DNA of 64,000 nt from Streptomyces sp. VRA16 Mangrove soil (GTDB taxonomy: Bacteria > Actinomycetota > Actinomycetes > Streptomycetales > Streptomycetaceae), in the NCBI RefSeq assembly GCF_017377775.1, contig NZ_JAFVLN010000021.1, positions 62,001 through 126,000 on the forward strand, in the 5' to 3' direction. Every line of letters starts with the position of its first letter. Position 1 is the first letter of the stretch. Under the pieces are notes generated by a model. The model was not told where the DNA came from and searched no databases. It was given only the letters and a program-made list of their open reading frames with translations. The position numbers and the translations under genes were made by a program. This document shows, piece after piece, positions 25,336 through 33,375 of the stretch.

Positions 25336-26235
25336 CTAGCCCTGCCGGCTCGACCGGTTCGGCGTGCGGCCGTCCCAGAACGCGGCCAGCGCGGCCGCCG
25401 TCTCCAGCGGGCGGTCGGTGTTGGGGGAGTGCTCGGCGCCCGCGATCACGGAGCGCTCGGCGCCCAGGCGGCGCGCCATCTCGTCGAGCAGCGGCACCGG
25501 CCAGGTGTCGTCGCGCTCGCCCGAGACCACGTGCACCGGTGGCGCGAGCGCGGCCAGCTCGTCGACCCGGTCCGGCTCGGTGCACAACTGCCGCCCGGTG
25601 GCGATGAGTTGGGCCGGACTGTTCGCCATCCAGCGGCGCCGCAGATCGTCCCGTACGCCGCCCGTGTCGTCGCGTACGTCGGCCGCGTCCTCGGGCGGTT
25701 CGAGGGCCTGGATGGCCTCCCAGACCTGCGCCATGTCGAGCGCGGCGAGCGCGTCCTGGAGCAGTTTCACCCGCTGCTGCTGGGGCTCGGCGACGGCGGC
25801 GGGACCCGACGCCATCAGGGTCAGTGACGCGAACGGTGCCGGATCCGCGATGACCGCCGCCCGCGCGATCAGCCCGCCGAGCGAGTGCCCCAGCAGATGG
25901 ACCGGGCCCGGTGCGTCGAGCGCCGCGACCTGGGCGAGCACGTCCTGCGCCAACTCGGCCTGGGCGTAAGGGGATTCGTCGTCCTTCGGGCCCTGCGACT
26001 CGTACTGCCCGCGCCCGTCGACGGCGACCGTCCGGTACCCGGCGGCGCCCAGCGGGGCATGCAGCGCGATGAAGTCCTCCTTGCTGCCGGTGAACCCGGG
26101 CAGCAGCAGCGCGGTCCCGCGCTCCGGACGTCCGGGCTCCGGTTCCCCGGTGAGCGCCGCGAACTCGCCTCTGGCGGTGCGCAGAAGGTGCGCGCGGGTG
26201 CCGGGCGGCGGCGTGAAGGTGACGGGCCTGCTCAT
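25336..26235 (-). CDS. Alpha/beta hydrolase
   Basis: A 299-residue cytoplasmic alpha/beta hydrolase. LLLPGFTGSKEDF contains the oxyanion region, GHSLGGLIAR (about residue 117) the nucleophilic serine elbow, GERDDTW the acid and GAEHSPN the histidine. It is of the general esterase/lactonase type; the substrate cannot be told. The ATG has no strong Shine-Dalgarno site. It is the last gene on this strand before the helicase terminator region and is probably transcribed alone. Confidence 0.88.
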   Translation of the reverse strand: MSRPVTFTPPPGTRAHLLRTARGEFAALTGEPEPGRPERGTALLLPGFTGSKEDFIALHAPLGAAGYRTVAVDGRGQYESQGPKDDESPYAQAELAQDVLAQVAALDAPGPVHLLGHSLGGLIARAAVIADPAPFASLTLMASGPAAVAEPQQQRVKLLQDALAALDMAQVWEAIQALEPPEDAADVRDDTGGVRDDLRRRWMANSPAQLIATGRQLCTEPDRVDELAALAPPVHVVSGERDDTWPVPLLDEMARRLGAERSVIAGAEHSPNTDRPLETAAALAAFWDGRTPNRSSRQG

Positions 26236-26297
26236 GCCGTGAGCGTACGGGGTGGGGTGCGGCCGGGCGACAGGGAGCCGGAGCCGGGCGTACGCGC

Positions 26298-26334
26298 AAG
26301 GCCCGGACCCCGCGTGCTGCGGGATCCGGGCCTT
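26298..26334 (-). terminator. Hairpin terminator after the DEAD-box helicase
   Basis: AAGGCCCGGA (26298-26307) pairs with TCCGGGCCTT (26325-26334), and the interior adds CCCGC/GCGGG. Located 38 bp beyond the helicase stop on the minus strand. Confidence 0.8.
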
Positions 26335-26371
26335 CTACGGCGTGCTACCGGCCGGTGCCGGGCCGACGGGC

Positions 26372-28810
26372 TCAGGCCTCGGGGGCCACGGCCTTCTTGC
26401 GCGTGCGTCGCGGCTTGGCGGGCGCCTCGGCGGCGTCGGCCTCGACCGGAGCGGCGGCCACGGCCTTTTTGCGGGGCGCGCGCTTCGGCTTGGCCTCGGC
26501 GACGGTCTCCTCCGCGGGGGCGGCGGCGACGGCCTTCTTGCGGGTGCGCGTGGCGGGCTTGGCCTCGACGGCCTCCGCCGTGTCGACCGCGGCCTCCGCC
26601 TTCTTGCGCGTACGGCGCGGCTTGGCCTCCGCGGCCTCCTCGGCGACCTCGGCCGGGGCGGCGGCGACGGCCTTCTTGCGCGGGGCGCGCTTCGGCTTGG
26701 CCTCGGTGACGGTCTCCTCCCCGGGGGCGGCGGCGACGGCCTTCTTGCGGGTCCGCTTCGGCTTGGCCTCGACGGCCTCGGCCGTGTCGAGCGCGGCCTC
26801 GGCCTTGGCGTCCACAGCGGCGACGGCCTTCTTGCGCGGGGCGCGCTTCGGCTTGGCCTCGGTGACGGTCTCCTCCGCGGGGGCGGCGGCGACGGCCTTC
26901 TTGCGGGTGCGCGTGGCGGGCTTGGCCTCGACGGCCTCCGCCGTGTCGACCGCGGCCTCCGCCTTCTTGCGCGTACGGCGGCGCGGTGCGGCCGGGGCCT
27001 CCTCGGCCTCGGCCGGCTGCGCGACCTCGACGGCCTCGACCGTCTCGACGACGGCCTCGGCCGCCTTCTTGCGGGTGCGGCGGCGCGGCTTGGCCGGGGC
27101 CTCGGCCTCGACGACCGGCGCGGTCTCGACGACGACCGGCGCGGTCTCGACGACCACCGGCGCGGGCTCGGCGACCGGCGTGACCGGAGCGGCCACCGTC
27201 TCGGCGGCCTGCGTCCCGACGGCCGGGGCGCCCTGCGCACCACCGCGCGTGCGGCGGCGACGCCGCGGCGTCCTCGGCTCGGCGGAAACGGTCCGCTCGT
27301 CGTCCGCGACCGGCGTCACCGGAGCGGCGGCGGCAGCGGTGCCCTCGGCGGCCAGCGGCTCGCCGGCCCGGGTACGACGACGGCGGCGCGGGGTGCGCGC
27401 CGGACGCTCGCGCTCCTGCTCGCGGTCCCGGTCACGGTCACGGTCGCGGTCGCGGCCCTGGCCGGGGCGGCCACCACGGCCACCGCGCGACGAGGCGCCG
27501 CGGCCACCGGTCTCGCCCAGGTCCTCGATCTCCTCGGCGTCGAGCCCGGCGCGGGTGCGCTCCGAACGCGGCAGGACACCCTTGGTGCCCGCCGGGATGT
27601 TCAGCTCCTCGAAGAGGTGCGGGGACGACGAGTACGTCTCGACCGGGTCGTTGAAGTTCAGCTCAAGAGCCTTGTTGATCAGCTGCCAGCGCGGGATGTC
27701 GTCCCAGTCGACCAGCGTGATCGCGGTACCGGTCTTGCCCGCGCGGCCGGTGCGGCCGATGCGGTGGAGGTACGTCTTCTCGTCCTCCGGCGACTGGTAG
27801 TTGATGACGTGCGTGACGCCGTCGACGTCGATGCCGCGCGCGGCGACGTCGGTGCACACCAGCACATCGACCTTGCCGTTGCGGAACGCGCGCAGGGCCT
27901 GCTCGCGGGCGCCCTGGCCGAGGTCGCCGTGGACCGCGCCGGACGCGAAACCGCGCCGCTTGAGCTGGTCGGCGATGTCGGCGGCCGTGCGCTTGGTGCG
28001 GCAGAAGATCATCGCGAGCCCGCGGCCGTCGGCCTGCAGGATGCGCGAGACCATCTCGGGCTTGTCCATGTTGTGCGCGCGGTACACGTGCTGCGAGATG
28101 TTGCGCACGGTCGCGCCCTCGTCGTCCGGCGCGGTGGCGCGGATGTGCGTGGGCTGCGACATGTAACGGCGGGCCAGGCCGATGACGGCGCCCGGCATGG
28201 TCGCCGAGAACAGCATCGTCTGACGCTTCGCCGGAAGCATGTTGATGATCTTCTCGACGTCGGGCAGGAAGCCCAGGTCGAGCATCTCGTCGGCCTCGTC
28301 GAGGACGAGCGCCTTCACGTGCGAGAGGTTGAGCTTCTTCTGGCCGGCGAGGTCGAGGAGTCGCCCGGGCGTACCGACGATCACGTCGACGCCCTTCTTG
28401 AGGGCCTCGACCTGGGGCTCGTAGGCGCGACCGCCATATATGGCCAGAACGCGCACGTTGCGCACCTTGCCGGCGGTGAGCAGGTCGTTGGTGACCTGCG
28501 TGCACAGCTCGCGCGTCGGGACGACGACGAGCGCCTGCGGGGCGTCGGTGAGCTGCTCGGGCGTGGCCCGGCCGGCCTCGACGTCCGCGGGGACGGTGAC
28601 GCGCTCCAGCAGCGGCAGACCGAAACCGAGGGTCTTGCCCGTACCGGTCTTGGCCTGGCCGATGACGTCCGAGCCGGAGAGGGCGACGGGGAGGGTCATC
28701 TCCTGGATGGGGAAGGGGGTGATGATGCCGACGGCCTCAAGGGCCTCTGCCGTCTCGGGAAGAATGCCGAGCTGGCGGAACGTGGAGGTCGGCGAAGTCT
28801 GCGTAGTCAG
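26372..28810 (-). CDS. rhlE: DEAD-box RNA helicase, RhlE type, probable CTG start
   Basis: An 812-residue ATP-dependent RNA helicase if translation begins at CTG 28810. Visible motifs are TPFPIQEM (Q motif), AKTGTGKT (Walker A), VLDEADEMLDLGF (DEAD), SATMPG and HRIGRTGRAG. About 300 C-terminal residues are disordered: first Arg/Asp-rich (GRDRDRDRDRD), then Lys/Ala/Pro repeats such as TRKKAVAAAPAEETV. The first canonical start, ATG 28699, would cut off the Q motif, and no ATG/GTG/TTG lies upstream in frame. CTG 28810 (LTTQTSPTSTFRQLGILPET) has AAGAGG seven bases upstream. It corresponds to rhlE (Rv3211). It likely acts in RNA remodelling or cold adaptation. Confidence 0.9.
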   Translation of the reverse strand: MTTQTSPTSTFRQLGILPETAEALEAVGIITPFPIQEMTLPVALSGSDVIGQAKTGTGKTLGFGLPLLERVTVPADVEAGRATPEQLTDAPQALVVVPTRELCTQVTNDLLTAGKVRNVRVLAIYGGRAYEPQVEALKKGVDVIVGTPGRLLDLAGQKKLNLSHVKALVLDEADEMLDLGFLPDVEKIINMLPAKRQTMLFSATMPGAVIGLARRYMSQPTHIRATAPDDEGATVRNISQHVYRAHNMDKPEMVSRILQADGRGLAMIFCRTKRTAADIADQLKRRGFASGAVHGDLGQGAREQALRAFRNGKVDVLVCTDVAARGIDVDGVTHVINYQSPEDEKTYLHRIGRTGRAGKTGTAITLVDWDDIPRWQLINKALELNFNDPVETYSSSPHLFEELNIPAGTKGVLPRSERTRAGLDAEEIEDLGETGGRGASSRGGRGGRPGQGRDRDRDRDRDREQERERPARTPRRRRRTRAGEPLAAEGTAAAAAPVTPVADDERTVSAEPRTPRRRRRTRGGAQGAPAVGTQAAETVAAPVTPVAEPAPVVVETAPVVVETAPVVEAEAPAKPRRRTRKKAAEAVVETVEAVEVAQPAEAEEAPAAPRRRTRKKAEAAVDTAEAVEAKPATRTRKKAVAAAPAEETVTEAKPKRAPRKKAVAAVDAKAEAALDTAEAVEAKPKRTRKKAVAAAPGEETVTEAKPKRAPRKKAVAAAPAEVAEEAAEAKPRRTRKKAEAAVDTAEAVEAKPATRTRKKAVAAAPAEETVAEAKPKRAPRKKAVAAAPVEADAAEAPAKPRRTRKKAVAPEA
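26396..27180 (-). repeat. Degenerate Lys/Ala/Pro-coding repeats in the helicase tail
   Basis: About ten imperfect copies of a unit coding roughly TRKKAVAAAPAEETVTEAKP, with long stretches nearly identical in DNA (for example around 26510-26600 and 26880-26960). The frame is kept. The composition is like the C-terminal tail of histone H1. Confidence 0.85.
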
Positions 28811-29243
28811 GGTGTTGCCTCTTCTGTGAGGTGCGGTACGAGGCGAACGCGGGGGTCTTGACCGTGCCAGTGCCGTGCCTTTGGTACGCCGGTCCTGATC
28901 CGCTGACGCGGACGGTCCGGATGGCGCGGGACCACTGCCGACGCTCGAGCGCTCGTGCCGCTGAGGGCCCCTCCTCGATCCGTACGCCTTGTGACGTACG
29001 ACCCGGAGGGCTGTCGGGTCGGAGCCGATCGGGCCTCCGACCGGGCATCCTCATTCGTGCGGCCCGTCGGATGTACGCGCAAACGGCTCAGCGGTGGTAC
29101 GCAGACCGGCTTGCACTCGGCGGGCTCTTTACCACCATACCCCGGAAAGGCGCATGTGCGATGGCCGAATTGGTCACGTAGCCGTCGTCACACTCTTTGA
29201 CCAGGGACTTCCCGGCGGCGGCGAGCGGGCTATTGTGCGCTCC
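28811..29243. other. Divergent region between the helicase and ferritin-like genes
   Basis: 433 bp with no supported gene; short overlapping frames on both strands lack Shine-Dalgarno sites. Promoters for both sides should be here. A TATTGT element seven bases before the ferritin-like ATG would suit a leaderless transcript, but no good -35 is at the right distance. Confidence 0.5.
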
Positions 29244-29999
29244 ATGGAGACGTCTGACAACGCCAAGCCCGCCACCGGAGCGACCGACGCGACCGAGACT
29301 CCGACCGGGATCGCCGCCCAGGACTGGGCCACCGCGTCCGCGGACGACAACTACCGCGCCGCCGTCGTCGACCTGCTCGGCGCCCTCGCGTACGGCGAGC
29401 TGGCGGCGTTCGAGCGGCTCGCCGAGGATGCCAAGCTGGCGCCGACGCTCGCCGACAAGGCGGAGCTGGCGAAGATGGCCTCCGCCGAGTTCCACCACTT
29501 CGAGCAGCTGCGCGACCGGCTCTCGGCGATCGGCGCCGAGCCGACCGAGGCGATGGACCCGTTCGTCAGTGCCCTCGACGGCTTCCACAAGCAGACCGCG
29601 CCGTCGGACTGGCTGGAGGGCCTCGTCAAGGCCTACGTGGGTGACTCGATCGCCTCCGACTTCTACCGTGAGGTCGCGGCCCGGCTCGACACCGACACCC
29701 GCTCCCTGGTGCTCGCGGTGCTCGACGACACGGGGCACGCCTCGTTCGCCGTCGAGAAGGTGCGCGCCGCCATCGACGCCGAGCCGCGCGTGGGCGGCCG
29801 GCTCGCGCTGTGGGCGCGGCGCCTGATGGGCGAGGCCCTGTCGCAGTCGCAGCGGGTGGTCGCCGACCGCGACGCCCTGTCGACGATGCTGGTCGGCGGC
29901 GTCGCCGACGGCTTCGACCTGGCCGAGGTCGGCAAGATGTTCTCGCGGATCACCGAGGCCCACACCAAGCGGATGGCGGCGCTGGGCCTCGCGGCCTAG
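29244..29999 (+). CDS. Ferritin-like-fold protein
   Basis: A 251-residue helical protein of the ferritin-like group found beside rhlE in actinobacteria (Rv3210c in M. tuberculosis). GALAYGELAAFERLAEDAK and MASAEFHHFEQLRDRL supply the Glu/His residues expected of a diiron site, and FYREVAARLDTDTRSLVLAVLDD continues the bundle. A similar fold occurs in the tRNA hydroxylase MiaE. The first 25 residues are a Thr/Ala-rich leader. The METSDN start at 29244 is the first ATG that fits. It ends 3 bp from a convergent membrane gene. Iron binding is likely; the reaction is unknown. Confidence 0.83.
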   Translation: METSDNAKPATGATDATETPTGIAAQDWATASADDNYRAAVVDLLGALAYGELAAFERLAEDAKLAPTLADKAELAKMASAEFHHFEQLRDRLSAIGAEPTEAMDPFVSALDGFHKQTAPSDWLEGLVKAYVGDSIASDFYREVAARLDTDTRSLVLAVLDDTGHASFAVEKVRAAIDAEPRVGGRLALWARRLMGEALSQSQRVVADRDALSTMLVGGVADGFDLAEVGKMFSRITEAHTKRMAALGLAA

Positions 30000-30001
30000 G
30001 C

Positions 30002-30277
30002 CTACGCGTACGGAGTCAGCTGCTGCCGCGCTCTGCCCCGGGTGGGGCGCAGCAGCAGCGACAGCAGGGCCACCGCCATCACGACGGAGCCCCCGAGCGT
30101 GGCGAGCACGTGGCCGGGACCCAGTGAGGTGTGGGTGACGAAGGCGCCGAACAGGGCGCCGATGACTCCGGTGGGCAGCACCAGCGCGCGTGACGGCAGC
30201 CGGTGGGGGAGTCGGTGGCTCGCGGCCCAGGCCAGGGCCAGGCCGAGCAGTGCGGAGCCAAGGGCTTCAAGAAGCAT
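30002..30277 (-). CDS. Small membrane protein
   Basis: A 91-residue protein with about three membrane helices (ALGSALLGLALAWAAS, VLPTGVIGALFGAFVTH, VLATLGGSVVMAVALLSLLL) and a basic C-terminus. I do not recognise a family. The pattern resembles short GlsB/YeaQ-like or transglycosylase-associated membrane proteins, but the signature glycines are not convincing. The ATG is preceded by GGGAGGGAC. It lies between two features of the rhlE cluster, where M. tuberculosis has another small membrane gene, Rv3209. Confidence 0.7.
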   Translation of the reverse strand: MLLEALGSALLGLALAWAASHRLPHRLPSRALVLPTGVIGALFGAFVTHTSLGPGHVLATLGGSVVMAVALLSLLLRPTRGRARQQLTPYA

Positions 30278-30392
30278 GGTGAGGGTCCCTCCCGCGCGGC
30301 CAGTAGGTGCAAATCGGTCCTAGCCGGTCTACCCCTGGGGCCCGGAATGCAATCCTCCCTGTGTGCATTCGCTGTGCTCGTGCTGTGCGTGC

Positions 30393-30500
30393 GAGAACGT
30401 GCGCGGGAACGTGCGCGAGAACGTGCGCGAGTACGTGCGCGAGAACGTGCGCGAGAACGTGCGCGAGTACGTGCGCGAGAACGTGCGCGAGAACGTACGA
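30393..30500. repeat. Nine tandem 12-bp units
   Basis: Nine consecutive copies of GAGAACGTGCGC or one-base variants (GGGAAC, GAGTAC). Variants recur in the order AAC, AAC, TAC, giving a 36-bp higher-order period. It lies between the small membrane gene and the DUF3107 terminator. Both strands are open through it, but no start with a binding site supports translation. Confidence 0.95.
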
Positions 30501-30535
30501 GAAGGGCCCGGCGGCAGACTGCCGTCGGGCCCTTC
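30501..30535 (-). terminator. Strong hairpin terminator after DUF3107
   Basis: A 17-bp stem (GAAGGGCCCGGCGGCAG with CTGCCGTCGGGCCCTTC, one G-T pair) around a single base as written, so the real loop opens a little. It immediately abuts the 12-bp repeat array. Confidence 0.85.
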
Positions 30536-30566
30536 TCACTGTCTCTCCGGTGCACTGCCCGGACTG

Positions 30567-30794
30567 CTACAGGGGGCCGAAGCCCACCTTCCGCACCGCG
30601 GGCTCGCCCAGTTCCACGTAGGCGATACGGTCCGCCGGCACCAGGACCTTGCGGCCCTTCTCGTCCGTCAGGGAGAGCAGCTGCGCCTTGCCGGACAGCG
30701 CCGCGCCCACCGCGGACTCGACAGCCTCGGCGGACTGGTCGCTCTCCAGAACGATCTCGCGGGGCGTGTGCAGCACGCCGATCTTGACCTCCAC
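30567..30794 (-). CDS. DUF3107 protein
   Basis: A 75-residue protein, VEVKIGVLHTPREIVLESDQ and on to AYVELGEPAVRKVGFG, of the actinobacterial DUF3107 family (Rv3208A, also called TB9.4, beside a TetR gene in M. tuberculosis). It is small, soluble and probably an alpha/beta ATP-synthase-epsilon-like fold; the function is unknown. The GTG at 30794 follows GGAGGGACAAGGCC; the frame continues to 30851 without a better start. It lies downstream of the TetR gene on the same strand and has its own terminator. Confidence 0.88.
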   Translation of the reverse strand: MEVKIGVLHTPREIVLESDQSAEAVESAVGAALSGKAQLLSLTDEKGRKVLVPADRIAYVELGEPAVRKVGFGPL

Positions 30795-30958
30795 GGCCTT
30801 GTCCCTCCGACGATCCGTGATGTGCGCGGACGACCGCGCCGTACGCAGCAAAGATTAGCCCGCCCGGCCGAGGCTCCCGGGGCCACGGCTGCACGCCAAG
30901 AGCGAACAGCGGAACGGGAACAAAACGGGACGGCCGTCGTCGGCCGGTGCCACAGGGG

Positions 30959-31600
30959 TCAGTGGTGCTCGACGCCGTGCAGCGGGAACCCGGCGATTCC
31001 GCGCCACGCCAGCGAGCTGAGCAACTGCACCGCCTTGTCGCGCGGCACCGGGCTCGCGCTGGACAGCCAGTAGCGGGCGACGACCTGCGAGACGCCGCCG
31101 AGTCCGACCGCGAGCAGCATCGACTCGTCCTTCGACAGGCCCGTGTCCTCGGCGATCACGTCGGAGATGGCCTCGGCGCACTGCAGGCTGACCCGGTCGA
31201 CACGCTCGCGCACCGCCGGCTCGTTCGTCAGGTCCGACTCGAAGACCAGGCGGAACGCGCCGCCCTCGTCCTGGACGTACGCGAAGTAGGCGTCCATGGT
31301 CGCCTGCACGCGCTGCTTGTTGTCGTTCGTGGAGGCCAGCGCCGTGCGCACCGACTGGAGCAGGGACTCGCAGTGCTGGTCGAGCAGGGCCAGGTAGAGC
31401 TCGAGCTTGCCCGGGAAGTGCTGGTAGAGCACCGGCTTGCTGACCCCGGCGCGCTCGGCGATGTCGTCCATCGCGGCCGCGTGGTACCCCTGTGCGACAA
31501 ACACCTCCTGGGCCGCGCCCAGAAGCTGATTGCGTCGGGCTCGGCGCGGCAGGCGTGTGCCCTTGGGGCGCGCTGCCTCCGTCTGCTCGATGGCTGTCAC
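30959..31600 (-). CDS. TetR/AcrR-family transcriptional regulator
   Basis: A 213-residue repressor-type regulator. The N-terminal helix-turn-helix is RRNQLLGAAQEVFVAQGYHA, followed by MDDIAERAGVSKPVLYQHFP. The C-terminal ligand domain is about 150 residues. GTG 31600 is chosen because GGGAGG lies five bases upstream; the frame opens 15 codons earlier. It sits directly before DUF3107 on the same strand, as Rv3208 does with Rv3208A. Its target is unknown; autoregulation is the default guess. Confidence 0.9.
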   Translation of the reverse strand: MTAIEQTEAARPKGTRLPRRARRNQLLGAAQEVFVAQGYHAAAMDDIAERAGVSKPVLYQHFPGKLELYLALLDQHCESLLQSVRTALASTNDNKQRVQATMDAYFAYVQDEGGAFRLVFESDLTNEPAVRERVDRVSLQCAEAISDVIAEDTGLSKDESMLLAVGLGGVSQVVARYWLSSASPVPRDKAVQLLSSLAWRGIAGFPLHGVEHH

Positions 31601-31797
31601 GCCGCCTCCCAAATCGTCCGTGTGCGGTGTGCGCCGCGCCGTCATCGTACTTTTGGGTAACCAGGATGTGCGCGGTGCGAGCGCAGAATTTCACGGACCG
31701 GACGTCTGTGAAAACCGCCTGTAGCGGCCCCCTGGTCGCAAAGTGGCGCATACCGACGCCTCGGGCGTCTTGGATGTGCGGCACAGCGACCGCGCGG

Positions 31798-32016
31798 TCA
31801 CCGATAGTCGTCCTCGTCGAGCGAGACGACCCTGGCCTGCTCGGCCCGGTCCGCCTCGTTCGAGCCGTCCGGATCGGCCGGTTCACCCGGTACGTCGTCC
31901 CCGTCGGGGGTGAGATCCGCGGACTGCTCGGCGGCGTCGGCCTCCGGTGCCTCCACGTCGATCTCCTCCGGGGTGTCGTCCGTGAAGGTCTCGGGATCGC
32001 TCGGGTCGACCGTCAT
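31798..32016 (-). CDS. Small acidic protein
   Basis: A 72-residue, strongly acidic, probably disordered protein (TDDTPEEIDVEAPEADAAEQ, ending SLDEDDYR). No cysteines and no membrane helix. ATG 32016 has GGAAGGGAG upstream at proper spacing. Composition alone cannot give a function. It lies between the TetR and hydrolase genes and is divergent from the latter. Confidence 0.65.
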   Translation of the reverse strand: MTVDPSDPETFTDDTPEEIDVEAPEADAAEQSADLTPDGDDVPGEPADPDGSNEADRAEQARVVSLDEDDYR

Positions 32017-32254
32017 CAGTGGCTCCCTTCCTCACCTGGCCGTGCGTGGGCGGGTGCCCTGTTACGAGCGTAGGAGACACCCGATCGAGGCGCTATGCGA
32101 TCTCGTGTCCGACTCGCGACCGAGCTCCGTGTCGCTCATGTCCGCTTTGTTCGTGGCCGCGGAACCGGTGCCGGAGAGCTTTGGGTAGAGGTGTGCGGGA
32201 TCTGTGATGGCGAACACACGATCCACTGCGTGATCACCTCGTAACATATGCCGC

Positions 32255-33367
32255 ATGTCTTCGACCGATTCGCCGCGTGTGCCTCCTGCCGTCGCCGCTG
32301 TGGCACCCAAGCCGGGTGCCGTCCGGGTCGCGGAGGGGGAGCGGCTGCGCGAGGTCGGTCTGCCGGGGCTGACGCTGACGATCCGGTCGTACCCGGGCAC
32401 GCGGGAGGGACTGCCTCCGGCGCTCTACGTCCATGGTCTCGGCGGCTCCTCGCAGAATTGGTCGGCGCTGATGCCGCTGCTCTCGGACGTCGTGGACGGC
32501 GAGGCGCTCGATCTGCCCGGCTTCGGCGACTCGCCGCCACCGGACGACGGCAACTACTCGGTGACCGGGCACACGCGCGCGGTCATCCGTTATCTCGACT
32601 CGCGGCGGCGCGGCCCCGTCCACCTCTTCGGGAACTCGATGGGTGGCGCCGTGGCCACCCGTGTCGCCGCCGTACGGCCCGATCTCGTCCGCACCCTGAC
32701 GCTGGTGTCGCCCGCGCTGCCGGAGATCCGCGTGCAGCGCACCGCCCTGCCGACCGGACTGCTCGCCGTGCCCGGCGTGGCCGTGCTCTTCACGCGTCTC
32801 ACGAAGGAGTGGACCCCCGAGCAGCGGGTCCGGGGCGTCATGGCCCTCTGCTACGGCGATCCGAACCGGGTCTCGCCGGAGGGCTTCCGGGCCGCGGTCG
32901 ACGAGATGGAGCGGCGCCTGCGGCTGCCGTACTTCTGGGACGCGATGGCCCGCTCCGCGCGCGGGGTCGTGAACGCGTACACGCTCGGCGGCCAGCACGG
33001 CCTGTGGCGCCAGGCCGAGCGGGTGCTCGCGCCGACGCTGCTCGTCTACGGCGGACGCGACCTGCTCGTCTCCTACCGGATGGCGGCGCGTGCGGTGCGC
33101 GCCTTCCGGGAGTCGCGCCTCCTCACGCTCCCTGACGCGGGGCATGTGGCGATGATGGAGTACCCGGACACGGTGGCCACCGCGTTCAGGGAACTCCTCG
33201 CGGACGTCGGGGCGTTGGAGGAGTCGAGAAGAGGGACCGCTTCGCAGGCGGAGGCCGGAGGTTCGGCCGAGCCGGCCGAGCCGGCCGAGCCGGGTGAGCC
33301 AGGTGAGCCAGGTGAACCGGGTGAAGCGAAGGACAGTACGACCTACCGAACGAAACTGGGGAGCTGA
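32255..33367 (+). CDS. Alpha/beta hydrolase with Glu-Pro repeat tail
   Basis: A 370-residue alpha/beta hydrolase. YVHGLGGSSQNW is the oxyanion loop, LFGNSMGGAVA the serine elbow (about residue 129), YGGRDLLVSY the acid and PDAGHVAMME the histidine. A disordered tail follows, with tandem EPA/EPG repeats. The start may be leaderless: TAACAT (32242-32247) lies seven bases before the ATG, and no Shine-Dalgarno site is seen. It ends 8 bp before the DUF3152 gene, so the two form an operon. The substrate is unknown. Confidence 0.88.
   Translation: MSSTDSPRVPPAVAAVAPKPGAVRVAEGERLREVGLPGLTLTIRSYPGTREGLPPALYVHGLGGSSQNWSALMPLLSDVVDGEALDLPGFGDSPPPDDGNYSVTGHTRAVIRYLDSRRRGPVHLFGNSMGGAVATRVAAVRPDLVRTLTLVSPALPEIRVQRTALPTGLLAVPGVAVLFTRLTKEWTPEQRVRGVMALCYGDPNRVSPEGFRAAVDEMERRLRLPYFWDAMARSARGVVNAYTLGGQHGLWRQAERVLAPTLLVYGGRDLLVSYRMAARAVRAFRESRLLTLPDAGHVAMMEYPDTVATAFRELLADVGALEESRRGTASQAEAGGSAEPAEPAEPGEPGEPGEPGEAKDSTTYRTKLGS
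33269..33322 (+). repeat. Six 9-bp repeats coding Glu-Pro-Ala/Gly
   Basis: Units GAGCCGGCC, GAGCCGGCC, GAGCCGGGT, GAGCCAGGT, GAGCCAGGT and GAACCGGGT, all in frame in the hydrolase tail. Confidence 0.9.
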
Positions 33368-33375
33368 GGCGGCCA

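Noticed and set aside
26252..28861. An 869-codon plus-strand frame opposite the DEAD-box helicase
   Set aside because: The minus strand has all helicase motifs; this frame is low-complexity Leu/Gly/Arg sequence produced by the repeats.
30393..30500. CRISPR array
   Set aside because: Units are 12 bp with no spacers between them and no cas genes nearby; it is a simple tandem repeat.
30267..30539. A 90-residue HVLAHVLA-repeat protein on the minus strand
   Set aside because: It exists only because the 12-bp repeat has no stop in this frame; it has no ribosome site and runs through the DUF3107 terminator.
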